NCBI GenBank assembly: GCA_963700895.1
Contig: CAVOZI010000020.1
Span: 24,454 to 88,453, forward strand
DNA: 64,000 bases
Direction: 5' to 3'
Origin: Anderseniella sp963700895
GTDB lineage: Bacteria; Pseudomonadota; Alphaproteobacteria; Rhizobiales; Aestuariivirgaceae
The notes beneath the pieces are model-generated. The model was not told the origin of the DNA, did not search any database, and saw nothing but the letters and a program-made list of their open reading frames with translations. A program made the position numbers and the translations under genes. Positions 39,546-48,232 of the stretch are shown here, piece by piece; position 1 is the stretch's first letter; every line of letters starts with the position of its first letter.

Positions 39546-39875
39546 ATGTGCCACGTTTTCGCTGGGCAAGACCCGGCCAACTACACCTTTGAAACCCGCT
39601 CCGTGCGCCTGATGGGCCACCCGACGAGTGTTCGCCTCGAGGCGAAGTTCTGGGTTGTGCTCGAGCAGCTGGCCGAAGCGCAAGGCATGCCGATGGCGAA
39701 GTTCCTGTCGGCGTTGTACGAGGAAGCGCTGGAAATTCATGGTGAAGTCAGCAATTTCGCTTCGCTTTTGCGGTGTTGCTGCCTCAACTTCCTCGACCCG
39801 GCCTTCGATCACGAGCGGCTGGCTGAAGAGGCGGCGGAAACCCGCGCCAGGATGGCCAAGGCGGACGCCGCCTGA
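39546..39875 (+). CDS. Ribbon-helix-helix domain protein (RHH_4 type)
   Basis: 109 residues beginning MCHVFAGQDPANYTFETRSVRLMGHPTSVRLEAKFWVVLEQLAEAQGM. The pattern is that of the RHH_4 domain, common in alphaproteobacteria: a strand (TFETRSVRLMGHPTSVRLE) followed by two helices, suggesting a small dimeric DNA-binding protein. A cysteine triplet (LLRCCCLNFL) is unusual. GGAGG lies before the ATG. The regulated gene is unknown; the glyoxalase gene follows about 90 bases on. Confidence 0.75.
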   Translation: MCHVFAGQDPANYTFETRSVRLMGHPTSVRLEAKFWVVLEQLAEAQGMPMAKFLSALYEEALEIHGEVSNFASLLRCCCLNFLDPAFDHERLAEEAAETRARMAKADAA

Positions 39876-39968
39876 CGGCATCACGCCCTTGTAGTAGTCA
39901 CATAACACCACCATGACGGCGATGGTTGGTAGCCTTGGAGCTTCGATGAAGCACAGGAGGTATCGCTG

Positions 39969-40364
39969 GTGGCAAAAGCCATTCACATGATGGTGCGCGT
40001 GCTCGATGAAGCGCGCTCGACGAAGTTCTACAAGAATGCATTCGGCCTCGACGTTGAGGACCGGTTCGAGTTCGACGGGTTCACCCTTGTCTATCTGAAG
40101 AACAAGGAGAACGACTTCGAGGTCGAGATGACCATCAACCACGGCAGGACCGAGCCCTACACCCACGGCGATGGCTATGGCCATCTGGCCGTTTCGGTGA
40201 GCGACGTGGACGCCGAGCATGCCAGGGTCAAGGCGGCGGGCCTAAATCCCGGCGACGTCAAGGAATTCCATCGCGACGGCGCGCTGATGGCCAAGTTCTT
40301 TTTCCTGCAGGACCCTGACGGCTACAAGATCGAGGTACTGCAGCGACACGGCCGCTACACCTGA
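39969..40364 (+). CDS. VOC-family glyoxalase I-like metalloenzyme
   Basis: 131 residues of the vicinal-oxygen-chelate fold, in two beta-alpha-beta-beta-beta halves: HMMVRVLDEARSTKFYKNAFGLDVEDRFEFDGFTLVYL, then GHLAVSVSDVDAEHARVKAAGLNPGDVKEF with a final DPDGYKIEVLQ. Candidate metal ligands are His6, His near 71 and the Glu in the last strand, as in lactoylglutathione lyase. GTG start 39969 has a perfect AGGAGG eight bases upstream. Substrate (methylglyoxal-glutathione or another) is not certain. Confidence 0.83.
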   Translation: MAKAIHMMVRVLDEARSTKFYKNAFGLDVEDRFEFDGFTLVYLKNKENDFEVEMTINHGRTEPYTHGDGYGHLAVSVSDVDAEHARVKAAGLNPGDVKEFHRDGALMAKFFFLQDPDGYKIEVLQRHGRYT

Positions 40365-40413
40365 AAAATCAGCGGCTTCAAAAAAACAATAAACCCCAAG
40401 GAGGAAACCCCAA

Positions 40414-40947
40414 ATGACGATAACCCCCAACGTATCCCGCCGCACGGCGCTGAAAGGCGCCGTCGCCGGGCTCATCGTTGCCGGCACGGGCGCGGGCGGC
40501 CTGGTGTTCGGCCACGGCAATGCCTGGGCCGCGACGGCCGAGAATCTCGATGCCGACACCTTCGCCACGCTGGTGCAGATGTCGCGCGATACCTATCCGC
40601 ACACGCGGCTGGACGACAGCTTCTATGCCGAAGCGGTGTCGGGTCTCGACAAGGCGGCAAAGGACGACGCAGGCCTGAAGACGATGCTCACTGAAGGCGC
40701 TGCCAAGCTGGACAAGGAGGCAACGGGCCTGAAGGCGGCATCCTACCGCTCCATGTCGAGCGAGGATGACCGGGTGGCCATCCTCAAGTCGATGGAAGCG
40801 GATCCGTTCTTCCAGAAGATTCGCGGCAACCTGGTGACCGGGCTCTACAACAACCAGAAGGCCTGGCCGCTGTTCGGCTACGAGGGCGAGTCCGCGTCCA
40901 AGGGCGGTTACATCGACCGCGGCTTTGCTGACATCGACTGGCTGTGA
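40414..40947 (+). CDS. Tat-exported small subunit of a membrane/periplasmic dehydrogenase
   Basis: 177 residues with a twin-arginine signal (SRRTALKGAVAGLIVAGTGAG) and a mature helical domain (TFATLVQMSRDTYPHTRLDDSFYAEAV) of the gluconate 2-dehydrogenase subunit-3 type. Such subunits travel with an FAD-binding GMC catalytic subunit that may be exported with them as passenger. The GMC gene begins 15 bases downstream, and the ATG is preceded by AAGGAGG. No cytochrome c subunit, the usual third component, is adjacent. Confidence 0.8.
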   Translation: MTITPNVSRRTALKGAVAGLIVAGTGAGGLVFGHGNAWAATAENLDADTFATLVQMSRDTYPHTRLDDSFYAEAVSGLDKAAKDDAGLKTMLTEGAAKLDKEATGLKAASYRSMSSEDDRVAILKSMEADPFFQKIRGNLVTGLYNNQKAWPLFGYEGESASKGGYIDRGFADIDWL

Positions 40948-40962
40948 GGGGAGCGCATCGAG

Positions 40963-42531
40963 ATGACGACTTTTTCCAAGAATGACGACTCGGTCGTGGT
41001 GATCGTGGGTTCGGGCGCCGGCGGCGGTACGCTGGGCGCAGAACTTGCCATGAAGGGCGTGAAGACGGTGATCCTGGAAGCGGGCGGACGGCACGAGACC
41101 GACGACTTCCAGAACGACGAGTGGGGCTCCTTCGGCCAGATTTCCTGGCTCGACAAGCGCACCACCTCGGGCTCGTGGCGGGTTGCGAAGGACTTCTCCG
41201 GCCTGCCCGCGTGGATCGTCAAGGCGGTGGGCGGGTCCACGGTGCACTGGGCGGGCGCATCCTTGCGCTTCCAGGACCACGAGTGGAAGGCGGCCTCGAC
41301 CTATGGCAACGTGCCGGGCGCAAACCTGCTCGACTGGCCGATCGACTCGGCCGAGATGGACCCTTGGTACACCAAGGCCGAGGACCGCATGGGCGTGACG
41401 CGCACCAACGGCATTCCCGGCCTTCCCGGCAGCAACAACTACAAGGTGTTCGAGGCCGGCGCCAAGAAGCTCGGCTACAAGGAAGTGCACACCGGGCGCA
41501 TGGCCATCAACTCCGAACCGCGCGACGACCGCTCGGCATGCATGCAGATCGGCTTCTGCTTCCAGGGCTGCAAATCGGGCGCCAAGTGGTCGACGCTGGT
41601 TGCCGAGATCCCGAAGGGCGAGGCCACCGGCAAGCTGGAGGTGCGGCCCAACTGCCAGGTGCTGCAGATCCAGCACGACGACCAGGGCAAGGTGACAGGC
41701 GTGCTGTATGCCGACAAGGACGGCAATCAGCATGTGCAGCTTGCCCGCGTCGTGTGCGTGGCCGGCAACTCGATCGAGAGCCCGCGCCTTCTGCTCAACT
41801 CGGCCTCGTCGAAGTTCCCCGACGGGCTTGCCAACTCGTCCGGCCAGGTGGGCAAGAACTACATGCGCCACATGACCGGCTCGGTCTATGCGGTGTTCGA
41901 GAAACCGGTGCACATGTACCGCGGCACCACCATGGCCGGCATCATCCAGGACGAGGCGCGGCACGACCCGTCACGCGGCTTCGTCGGCGGCTACGAGATG
42001 GAGACCCTGTCGCTCGGCCTGCCGTTCATGGCGGCGTTCCTCGATCCGGGCGGCTGGGGCAAGGACTTCGCCTGGTGGATGGACAACTACGAGAACATGG
42101 CCGGCATGTGGCTCGTCGGCGAGGACATGCCGCAGGAGAAGAACGCCATCACGCTGCACGCCAGCGAGAAGGACCAGTACGGCCTGCCCGTGCCGAACGT
42201 GCACTTCGATGACCACGCCAACGACATTGCCATGCGCGAGCACGCCTTCGGGCGCGGCGAGGCCGTCTACAATGCGGTGGGGGCGCTGAAGACCTTCCGC
42301 ACCCCGCCGTATCCGTCGACGCACAATCTCGGCACCAACCGGATGAGCGAGAAGGCGGCGGACGGCGTGGTCAACAAGCATGGCCAGACGCACGACATTG
42401 CCAACCTGTTCGTGTCCGACGGCAGCCAGTTCACCACCGGGGCGGCGGAAAACCCGACGCTGACCATCGTGGCGCTGGCGCTTCGGCAGGCCGACTTCAT
42501 CGCCGGCGAAATGTCGAAGGGTAATTTGTAA
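40963..42531 (+). CDS. GMC-family FAD oxidoreductase (sugar or alcohol dehydrogenase catalytic subunit)
   Basis: 522 residues. N-terminal FAD-binding fold (VVIVGSGAGGGTLGAELAMKG), a first GMC signature around AKAVGGSTVHWAGASLRF, a four-cysteine segment (RSACMQIGFCFQGCKSGAKWS) near residue 195, and a second GMC signature with the catalytic region (STHNLGTNRMSEK, DGSQFTTGAAENPTLTIVALALR). Paired with the Tat subunit 40414, so probably carried to the periplasm as a complex. The cysteine segment fits the gluconate-2-dehydrogenase-like group. The sugar or alcohol oxidised is unknown. Confidence 0.9.
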   Translation: MTTFSKNDDSVVVIVGSGAGGGTLGAELAMKGVKTVILEAGGRHETDDFQNDEWGSFGQISWLDKRTTSGSWRVAKDFSGLPAWIVKAVGGSTVHWAGASLRFQDHEWKAASTYGNVPGANLLDWPIDSAEMDPWYTKAEDRMGVTRTNGIPGLPGSNNYKVFEAGAKKLGYKEVHTGRMAINSEPRDDRSACMQIGFCFQGCKSGAKWSTLVAEIPKGEATGKLEVRPNCQVLQIQHDDQGKVTGVLYADKDGNQHVQLARVVCVAGNSIESPRLLLNSASSKFPDGLANSSGQVGKNYMRHMTGSVYAVFEKPVHMYRGTTMAGIIQDEARHDPSRGFVGGYEMETLSLGLPFMAAFLDPGGWGKDFAWWMDNYENMAGMWLVGEDMPQEKNAITLHASEKDQYGLPVPNVHFDDHANDIAMREHAFGRGEAVYNAVGALKTFRTPPYPSTHNLGTNRMSEKAADGVVNKHGQTHDIANLFVSDGSQFTTGAAENPTLTIVALALRQADFIAGEMSKGNL

Positions 42532-42572
42532 CGGACCGGCAGGGGGGCCTCCCTGTTCCCTGCCTGACAGAG

Positions 42573-42610
42573 GCCCGCTTTCCCGGATCACCGGGAAGAC
42601 GGGCTTTTTC
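42573..42610 (+). terminator. Rho-independent terminator after the GMC dehydrogenase
   Basis: GCCCGCTTTCCCGG and CCGGGAAGACGGGC pair in a nearly continuous stem (42573-42604, one internal mismatch pair) with an ATCA loop, followed by five T. It ends the Tat/GMC unit, 42 bases after the stop. Confidence 0.85.
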
Positions 42611-42723
42611 ATTCAAGGTGGGGGCGGCTGCCCAGTGCGGATTGGCGCTGTCGCCACCTGCAGCAAGGCCCGGGCCCAGCCCGGCACCAGCACCTACCGC
42701 GGCATCTGCACCGCCAACCCGCC

Positions 42724-43449
42724 TTATTCCAGCTCCCACACGATGTTCACCGTGGCCTCGATGACCTGTTCGCCCTGGGCCACCGGCGCTGCCGCGTCGG
42801 CCATCTTCGCTTCCATCGCCATGCGCGCCATGGGCTGGGGCGGGCGCACGTACAAGTCTTCCGAGATCGTCCGGATGGGGCCAAGCTTGACGCCTGCCGC
42901 GTCTGCATAAAGCTTCGCGCGGGCCAGCGCGTCGGCAACGGCGGCCTTGCGCGCCTCGTTGCGCAAGGGTTCTGCCTCGGCGATGGTGAAGTCCAGCCCG
43001 TTCATCTGGTTGACGCCGGACGTGACAACGGCATCCATCACCCCGCCCAGCTTGTCCAGTTCGCGCACGATGACGGTGACGGTGTTGGAGACGGTGTAGC
43101 CGGCGATCTTCGGCGCGTCCTGGGTGCCGTCGCTGGCGCGCGGCGGATAGGTGTATTTCGGCTGCACCGAGAAGTTGGAGGTCTGGATGTCCTTCTCCGC
43201 CACGCCGGCGGCGAGGATGGTCTTGAGCACGGCGGCCATGGCCTCGTTGTTGGCGCTGAGCGCGGCGCGGGCGGTTTCGGCCTCGCTCACCGTGCCGGCG
43301 GAGATCACCGCCATGTCCGGGGTACTGCGGACCTCGGCGCGGCCGGTGAGGGTGAGGGTGCGCGGCGTATCATCGGCGAGCGCCGGCAGGCCGGCCGTGG
43401 CGGTGGACAGGCTGGCGGCGAGCAGGGCGGCGGCAAGGCTTGGGCGCAT
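42724..43449 (-). CDS. SIMPL-domain (DUF541) periplasmic protein
   Basis: 241 residues with a signal peptide (AALLAASLSTATAGLPALA). The SIMPL body follows: LTLTGRAEVRSTPDMAVISAGTVSEAETARAAL, IQTSNFSVQPKYTYPP, GYTVSNTVTVIVRELDKLGGVMDAVVTSGVN and LYADAAGVKLGPIRTISED. SIMPL proteins are periplasmic or membrane-linked and poorly characterised, with a role in oxidative stress proposed. The start at 43449 was selected because CGGAAAG lies upstream and it begins the signal peptide; two ATGs upstream are possible. It converges with the GMC terminator. Confidence 0.82.
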   Translation of the reverse strand: MRPSLAAALLAASLSTATAGLPALADDTPRTLTLTGRAEVRSTPDMAVISAGTVSEAETARAALSANNEAMAAVLKTILAAGVAEKDIQTSNFSVQPKYTYPPRASDGTQDAPKIAGYTVSNTVTVIVRELDKLGGVMDAVVTSGVNQMNGLDFTIAEAEPLRNEARKAAVADALARAKLYADAAGVKLGPIRTISEDLYVRPPQPMARMAMEAKMADAAAPVAQGEQVIEATVNIVWELE

Positions 43450-43595
43450 GGGTGCAACTTTCCGTAGTTGTTGTACTTGTGTCATCAAGAGTACTTCCAA
43501 GTGTGGCGGAAGTCTGGTGCGTCAGTACGGCAATTTCAGGTTGGCGCGGGTGTTGTTATCGTACAGGCTGAACCCTAGCGGAAGGCGGGCTCCCA

Positions 43596-44882
43596 TTGAT
43601 TGCAACTGGTGGACAAATTCTGCCGGGTGACCACCCGGCGCGCATGGCGCTCAACAACGAGGTGCATGCCCGCCCACCCGAGGCGCTGAACGCGCGGATG
43701 CGCATCAGCTATGTGGTGTTGTTCGGCGAACTGGACATGAAGCCGCTGCGCGAGCTGTGCGGCAAGTACGGCGTCGAGCCGCCGGGCGAGACGGCCAATC
43801 ACTTCAGCGCCGACCTCGGCCCGTTCCGGCTGAAGTGGGAGCGCCATACCGAGTTTACCCGCTACTGGTTCCTGGTGCCGGCGACGGGGGCGAACGCGCT
43901 GTTCGAGCGAACTGCCATCGAGGCGGTGCCGCCGGGCTGGCTGAAGACGCTGAAGGGCGAGGTGCTGGTTGCCAACCATATCGAGCTGATGCCCGCACCG
44001 CGCGGCAAGCTGGACGAGGAAAAGCTGTCGCGCCAGCATTTTGGCGGCAACGCGCTGGTGGGCTCGGCGGTTGCAGGTGGGCTGGGCCGGGCGTTCACCG
44101 ACTTCCGCATCCACGCCGACGGGTTCGGGCGGATGCTGGTGCACGACAACGGCATGACGCCACGCCAGCGGGGCCGCACGGTGCAGCGGCTGCTGGAGAT
44201 CGATACCTACCGGGTGCTGGCGCTGCTGACGCTGCCGGTGGCGCGCGAGCTGATGCCGCAGCTGGGCAAGTTCGAGGCTGAGCTCGGCGAGATCACCACC
44301 ACCATGCGCACCGCCAATGAGGCCGATGAGCCGCAGCTGCTGGACCGGCTGACGCTGCTGCATGCCGACGTGGTGCGCCATCACACGGCGAGCCAGTTCC
44401 GCTTCGCCGCCGCCAAGGCCTATTCGGACCTGGTGGCGCTGCGCATCTCGGAGCTGCGCGAGGAACGCATCGAGGGCTTGCAGCTGTTCGCCGAGTTTAC
44501 CGACCGGCGGCTGGCGCCAGCCATGCGCACCTGCGAGGCTGCCGCCAAACGGCTCGACACGGTGTCGGAGCGGGTATCGCGCGCCACCCAGATGCTGTCG
44601 ACCCGGGTGGACATCAGCCGCGAGAAGCAGAACCAGGCGTTGCTGGAAAGCATGGACCGGCGCGCCCGGCTGCAGCTGCGCCTGCAGGAGACTGTGGAGG
44701 GACTGTCTATCGCCGCGATCACCTACTACATCGTCGGGCTGATCGGGTACCTGGCCAAGGGCCTCAAGGAGGCGGGCCTGCTGCCGGTGAGCGACCTGGT
44801 GGTGACCGCCACCTCGATCCCGGTGGTGATCGCGGTGGTGGCGCTGGGCGTGCGCCGGGTGCGCAAATCGATCATGGAATAG
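43596..44882 (+). CDS. DUF3422 family membrane-anchored protein
   Basis: About 428 residues, DUF3422 family, function unknown. The start appears to be TTG at 43596, because the family's opening (GDHPARMALNNEVHARPPEA) begins just after and there is no earlier ATG. A central helical region (DTVSERVSRATQMLSTRVDISREKQNQALLESMDRRARLQL) suggests coiled coil. The C-terminus has two hydrophobic segments (AAITYYIVGLIGYL and VVIAVVALGV) that would anchor it in the inner membrane. It ends nine bases before the flavin amine oxidase gene in the same frame, probably one transcript. Confidence 0.8.
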   Translation: MIATGGQILPGDHPARMALNNEVHARPPEALNARMRISYVVLFGELDMKPLRELCGKYGVEPPGETANHFSADLGPFRLKWERHTEFTRYWFLVPATGANALFERTAIEAVPPGWLKTLKGEVLVANHIELMPAPRGKLDEEKLSRQHFGGNALVGSAVAGGLGRAFTDFRIHADGFGRMLVHDNGMTPRQRGRTVQRLLEIDTYRVLALLTLPVARELMPQLGKFEAELGEITTTMRTANEADEPQLLDRLTLLHADVVRHHTASQFRFAAAKAYSDLVALRISELREERIEGLQLFAEFTDRRLAPAMRTCEAAAKRLDTVSERVSRATQMLSTRVDISREKQNQALLESMDRRARLQLRLQETVEGLSIAAITYYIVGLIGYLAKGLKEAGLLPVSDLVVTATSIPVVIAVVALGVRRVRKSIME

Positions 44883-44891
44883 GCTGGACAG

Positions 44892-46145
44892 GTGCTGAAG
44901 GCGTTTGCCGTATCGCACTGGTGGGACGACCCGTACTCGCTGGGCGCCTGGAGCGGTCTCAGGGTAGGGGCGGGGCCGCAGGTGCGCGCCAGGCTCGGCA
45001 AGCCGGTATCGCCGCGGCTGATGCTGGCGGGTGAATATACCAACCCCGAACAGGCAGGCATGACGCACGGCGCTTACGAGGAAGGCGTCCGGGCAGCGCA
45101 GGCAATGCTGACGGCAGGCCACCGCCGGGTGACGGTGGTGGGTGCGGGCTTTGCCGGCCTGGGCGCGGCGGCCACGCTTGCTGCGGGCGGTGCAGACGTC
45201 ACCGTGCTGGAGGCGCGCAGGCGCATCGGCGGGCGGGCGCACACCACGGTGCTGGGCGAGACGCCGGTGGAGCTTGGCGCCAACTGGCTGCAGCAGGGCG
45301 GGCGCAACGGGCTGCGCAAGATGGCCGTGCAGGCCGGGCTCGACACCATTGAAACGGATTTTCATGAACCGCTCGATCTCGGTCCGCCGTCGCGGCTGGC
45401 CGGCCTGGACCTTGGCGCCATGGCCGATGAATTCCGCCAATGGCTGGCGCAGATGCCGGGGCCGGATTGTTCATTGGCAACGGCTGTCGGCAAGTGGATG
45501 GCGGACGCGGCCGGCAGCGCGCCTTCGCGGATGCGGGCGATGGTGGATTTCGAGATACTGCTCGATTCGGGCATTGCGCTTGCCGACACGTCGGCGCGGC
45601 ACAGCTGGGAGCCCGGCGTGGGGGCGGGCGATGCATGGCTGCCGGACGGCTACGGGCGGTTGCAACGGATGCTGGCGCGCGGGCTCGATATCCGGCTGGG
45701 GTCGGAGGTGAACGTGATTGCCGAGCGCGGTGGTCACGTGCAGCTGTCGGGGCCGTGCGTCGACGAGACGGCAGAAGCGGTGATCGTGTGCGTGCCCGCG
45801 GCGGTGCTGCGGGCGGGACGGATTGCCTTCGATCCGCCGCTGCCGGCGGGGCATCAGGCGGCGCTCGGCCAGCTGGCGACGGGCCGGGTGGAAAAGGTGG
45901 CACTGGAGTTCGACCGGCGCTGGTGGCCGGTTTCGCCGTCGGGCTATCTGCGCATGGCGGGCGCACGGGAGGGGCTGGTGGCTGAGTGGCTCGACATGAC
46001 GGATACGGTGGGCCGGCCGGTGATCACCGGCATATTCGCGGGCGACTGGGCGGCGCAGATATGGAGTGCCGGCGATGATGCTGCAATCGCGCAGGCGGCG
46101 GCAGCTGCGCTGGAGACTGCGGTGCATGCCAGCGGGCTTGATTGA
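44892..46145 (+). CDS. Circularly permuted flavin amine oxidase-like protein
   Basis: 417 residues starting at GTG, directly after the DUF3422 stop (TAG at 44880, same frame). The order of parts is unusual. Residues 1-75 (WWDDPYSLGAWSGL, then LMLAGEYTNPEQAGMTHGAYEEGVRAAQAML) are the segment normally at the very C-terminus of flavin amine oxidases, carrying the conserved GE that contacts FAD. Next comes the usual N-terminal FAD fold (VTVVGAGFAGLGAAATL at 80-96, LEARRRIGGRAHT near 106-118), the body (LDIRLGSEVNVI) and a stop exactly where the shifted segment would follow. Moving residues 1-75 to the end gives a canonical enzyme. Substrate unknown. Confidence 0.75.
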   Translation: MLKAFAVSHWWDDPYSLGAWSGLRVGAGPQVRARLGKPVSPRLMLAGEYTNPEQAGMTHGAYEEGVRAAQAMLTAGHRRVTVVGAGFAGLGAAATLAAGGADVTVLEARRRIGGRAHTTVLGETPVELGANWLQQGGRNGLRKMAVQAGLDTIETDFHEPLDLGPPSRLAGLDLGAMADEFRQWLAQMPGPDCSLATAVGKWMADAAGSAPSRMRAMVDFEILLDSGIALADTSARHSWEPGVGAGDAWLPDGYGRLQRMLARGLDIRLGSEVNVIAERGGHVQLSGPCVDETAEAVIVCVPAAVLRAGRIAFDPPLPAGHQAALGQLATGRVEKVALEFDRRWWPVSPSGYLRMAGAREGLVAEWLDMTDTVGRPVITGIFAGDWAAQIWSAGDDAAIAQAAAAALETAVHASGLD

Positions 46146-46215
46146 CGCATTGCACTGGCCGCAATTTTCCATGATACATGCGGCTCGCCGCCCTGCTTCA
46201 GGCGTGGCGCATGGT

Positions 46216-46292
46216 GGGCCTGTAGCTCAATTGGTTAGAGCCGACGGCTCATAACCGTCTGGTTGCAGGTTCGAGTCCTGCCGGGCCCACCA
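46216..46292 (+). tRNA. tRNA-Met (anticodon CAU, elongator type)
   Basis: 77-base cloverleaf with encoded CCA. Acceptor GGGCCTG pairs with CGGGCCC (one U-G), D-arm TAGCTCAATTGGTTAGAGC, anticodon stem GACGG/CCGTC with loop CTCATAA (anticodon CAT), T-arm GCAGG-TTCGAGT-CCTGC, discriminator A. The paired first base and absence of three G-C pairs in the anticodon stem exclude initiator tRNA. tRNA-Ile2 (lysidine-modified CAU) cannot be fully excluded. Confidence 0.9.
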
Positions 46293-46582
46293 CCCTTTCT
46301 CCTCTCTTTCGAGCACTTGCCTGGGCCCGCCTGGGAATGTCCCGACATTCCGCGGGCTTGCGGGATTGGTAGCGCCAACCTTCTGGCGGTGAGACTGCAC
46401 TATGAGGTTCAACAGGCGTCGAATTAGCCGCCAGTCTCTGTTGGCCATTCAGACCACCAGAAGGTTGGTACGGTTTTTTCAGTGCGACAGTGCGAGATCC
46501 AGGTCCGAATCAGAAGGTGCCGGGCAACGTTCAGTCTTGCAAGCCAAGCACGCGACGCTGCTCCTGCCAGCAGGCAGGGAGT
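46293..46582. repeat. Spacer with a nested inverted repeat between tRNA-Met and the recombinase
   Basis: CCAACCTTCTGG (46375-46386) and its exact complement CCAGAAGGTTGG (46457-46468) flank about 70 bases, with an inner GAGACT / AGTCTC pair. The tRNA and the adjacent serine recombinase make it a candidate attachment or recombination site. No gene lies here. Confidence 0.45.
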
Positions 46583-48232
46583 TTACCGATTTCTCCTGAG
46601 CCGCTCGCTGTTGAGTTCAACCGGATGTGTGCCGAGCAGGATGGCCCGGGTGATGTCGGGTGCCAGGAAGGCGATCGGCAGGACGCGGCTGATCTCGTTG
46701 GCAGGCATGCCTTCCTTCGCAGCAAGCTCATCGACTGAACTGACATCGCCGTTCGTCAGCGCTGCCATACAGCGATGGGCATCACGAACCAGCTGGACGA
46801 GGTTCGGATCGGACTTGCCTGCTGAAGAGGCTTTGCCATTGACCACCAACCTTGCTTCCACGCCGCTGCGCCGCATCCGGAAGGGCAGCGTACAGGTGAC
46901 AAGATCGTCAGCCCTGTCGGGAACCTGGTCAGCGGTCTTTCCCAGCAGCACTGCTCTGACGCTGTGACGCGAGATGTGCAGCTCAATCTGTCCCGGACGG
47001 ATCTCGATGCGCTCCAGAACCTGATGCAACACAGACCTGATCCGTGCGCTAGCGCCCATCTGGAGATCGTCTGCTGTCGTCTGCGCATTGGTGAGACAGG
47101 TGTCGAGCACACTTGCATCGGCGTCATGAAGCTGAGTCAGTTCAATGACTTGCTCGGGGTTCCTGAGGGCCTGAGTCAAGGGGCATATGATAGTCTGCTC
47201 CAGTTCGGCCGCCGGAAGGCGCCATCCAGCGGCATTCCTGCGCTTCTGTGTCATCAGCCTGTGCGAGATGTAGAAGCGGTAGCGCTTGCCATGGTTGTTG
47301 GCATGGGTTGGTGAAAGACGGTCACCGGTCTCGTCATAGAGCAGGCCTGCCAGCAGGCTGGGATGTGAGGCGTTGGTGCGCGATGATCGATTTGCCCGGT
47401 TGTCTGCCAGCTTGCGCTGGACGGCGTCCCAGAGGTCCTGCGGGATAATGCCGTCGTGCTGGCCCTCGTAGGTCGTGTCCTTGTGGGAGACGAGGCCGAT
47501 GTAGATCGGGTTGGAGAGCAGCCGGTAGAGCATGCCGCGGGAGAGGGAGACGCCGCCGACTGTCTTGCCGTTGGCATAGGTCCGAAGCTTGCTGCGGATG
47601 CCTCGTCGGTCGAGGTTCTCCTTCAGGTCACTGACACCATCACATTGCAGGTACAGCCGGTAGATGGTCCTGACAGTGTCAGCTTCTGTCTCGTTGATGA
47701 CGAGCTGCCGGTTGTCGACGTCATAGCCCAATGGCGGTGGACCTCCCATCCACATGCCCTTCTTCTTCGACGCTGCGATCTTGTCGCGGATGCGCTCTGC
47801 CGTGACCTCCCGCTCGAACTGGGCGAAGGACAACAGGACATTCAGGGTTAGCCGTCCCATGGAGGTGGTGGTGTTGAACTGCTGGGTGACAGAGACAAAG
47901 GAGACCTGGTGCCTGTCAAACAGCTCCACCATGCGGGCGAAGTCCATCAGTGACCGTGTCAGCCGGTCGATCTTGTAGACCACCACGATGTCCACCTTGC
48001 CCTCGGCAATATCAGCCAGGAGATGCCTGAGGGCAGGCCGCTCCATGGTGGCACCGGAGATGCCACCATCATCGTAGTGGTCCTTTACCAGCTGCCAGCC
48101 TTCGCTGGTCTGTGAACGGACATAGGCCTCACAGGCTTCACGCTGGGCATCCAGGGAATTGAAGTCCTGCTCCAGCCCGTCCTCGGTGGACTTGCGGGTG
48201 TAGACAGCGCATCTGAAGGATCGAACAGCCAT
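46583..48232 (-). CDS. Large serine recombinase (resolvase/integrase family)
   Basis: About 549 residues. The N-terminal resolvase domain has catalytic serine S15 in VYTRKSTEDGLEQDFNSLDAQREACEAY and the Arg-rich core (VVVYKIDRLTRSLMDFARMV). It is followed by a recombinase domain (GPPPLGYDVDNRQL, LSRGMLYRLLSNPIYIGLV) and a zinc-ribbon-like/coiled tail. Such proteins integrate or excise mobile elements. The start ATG overlaps the upstream DUF2924 stop (TGATG), so the two are translated together. It lies beside tRNA-Met and marks the left edge of the accessory region. Confidence 0.92.
   Translation of the reverse strand: MAVRSFRCAVYTRKSTEDGLEQDFNSLDAQREACEAYVRSQTSEGWQLVKDHYDDGGISGATMERPALRHLLADIAEGKVDIVVVYKIDRLTRSLMDFARMVELFDRHQVSFVSVTQQFNTTTSMGRLTLNVLLSFAQFEREVTAERIRDKIAASKKKGMWMGGPPPLGYDVDNRQLVINETEADTVRTIYRLYLQCDGVSDLKENLDRRGIRSKLRTYANGKTVGGVSLSRGMLYRLLSNPIYIGLVSHKDTTYEGQHDGIIPQDLWDAVQRKLADNRANRSSRTNASHPSLLAGLLYDETGDRLSPTHANNHGKRYRFYISHRLMTQKRRNAAGWRLPAAELEQTIICPLTQALRNPEQVIELTQLHDADASVLDTCLTNAQTTADDLQMGASARIRSVLHQVLERIEIRPGQIELHISRHSVRAVLLGKTADQVPDRADDLVTCTLPFRMRRSGVEARLVVNGKASSAGKSDPNLVQLVRDAHRCMAALTNGDVSSVDELAAKEGMPANEISRVLPIAFLAPDITRAILLGTHPVELNSERLRRNR

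Noticed and set aside
40378..41964. A 528-codon minus-strand frame opposite the GMC dehydrogenase
   Set aside because: The plus-strand gene has clear FAD and GMC motifs; the opposite frame has none.
43575..45440. A 621-codon minus-strand frame over DUF3422 and the amine oxidase
   Set aside because: Shadow of two genes with real motifs on the plus strand; rich in His/Gln/Arg repeats typical of antisense of GC-rich DNA.
46216..46292. Initiator tRNA-Met
   Set aside because: The first base pair is normal and the anticodon stem lacks three consecutive G-C pairs, so it is an elongator type.
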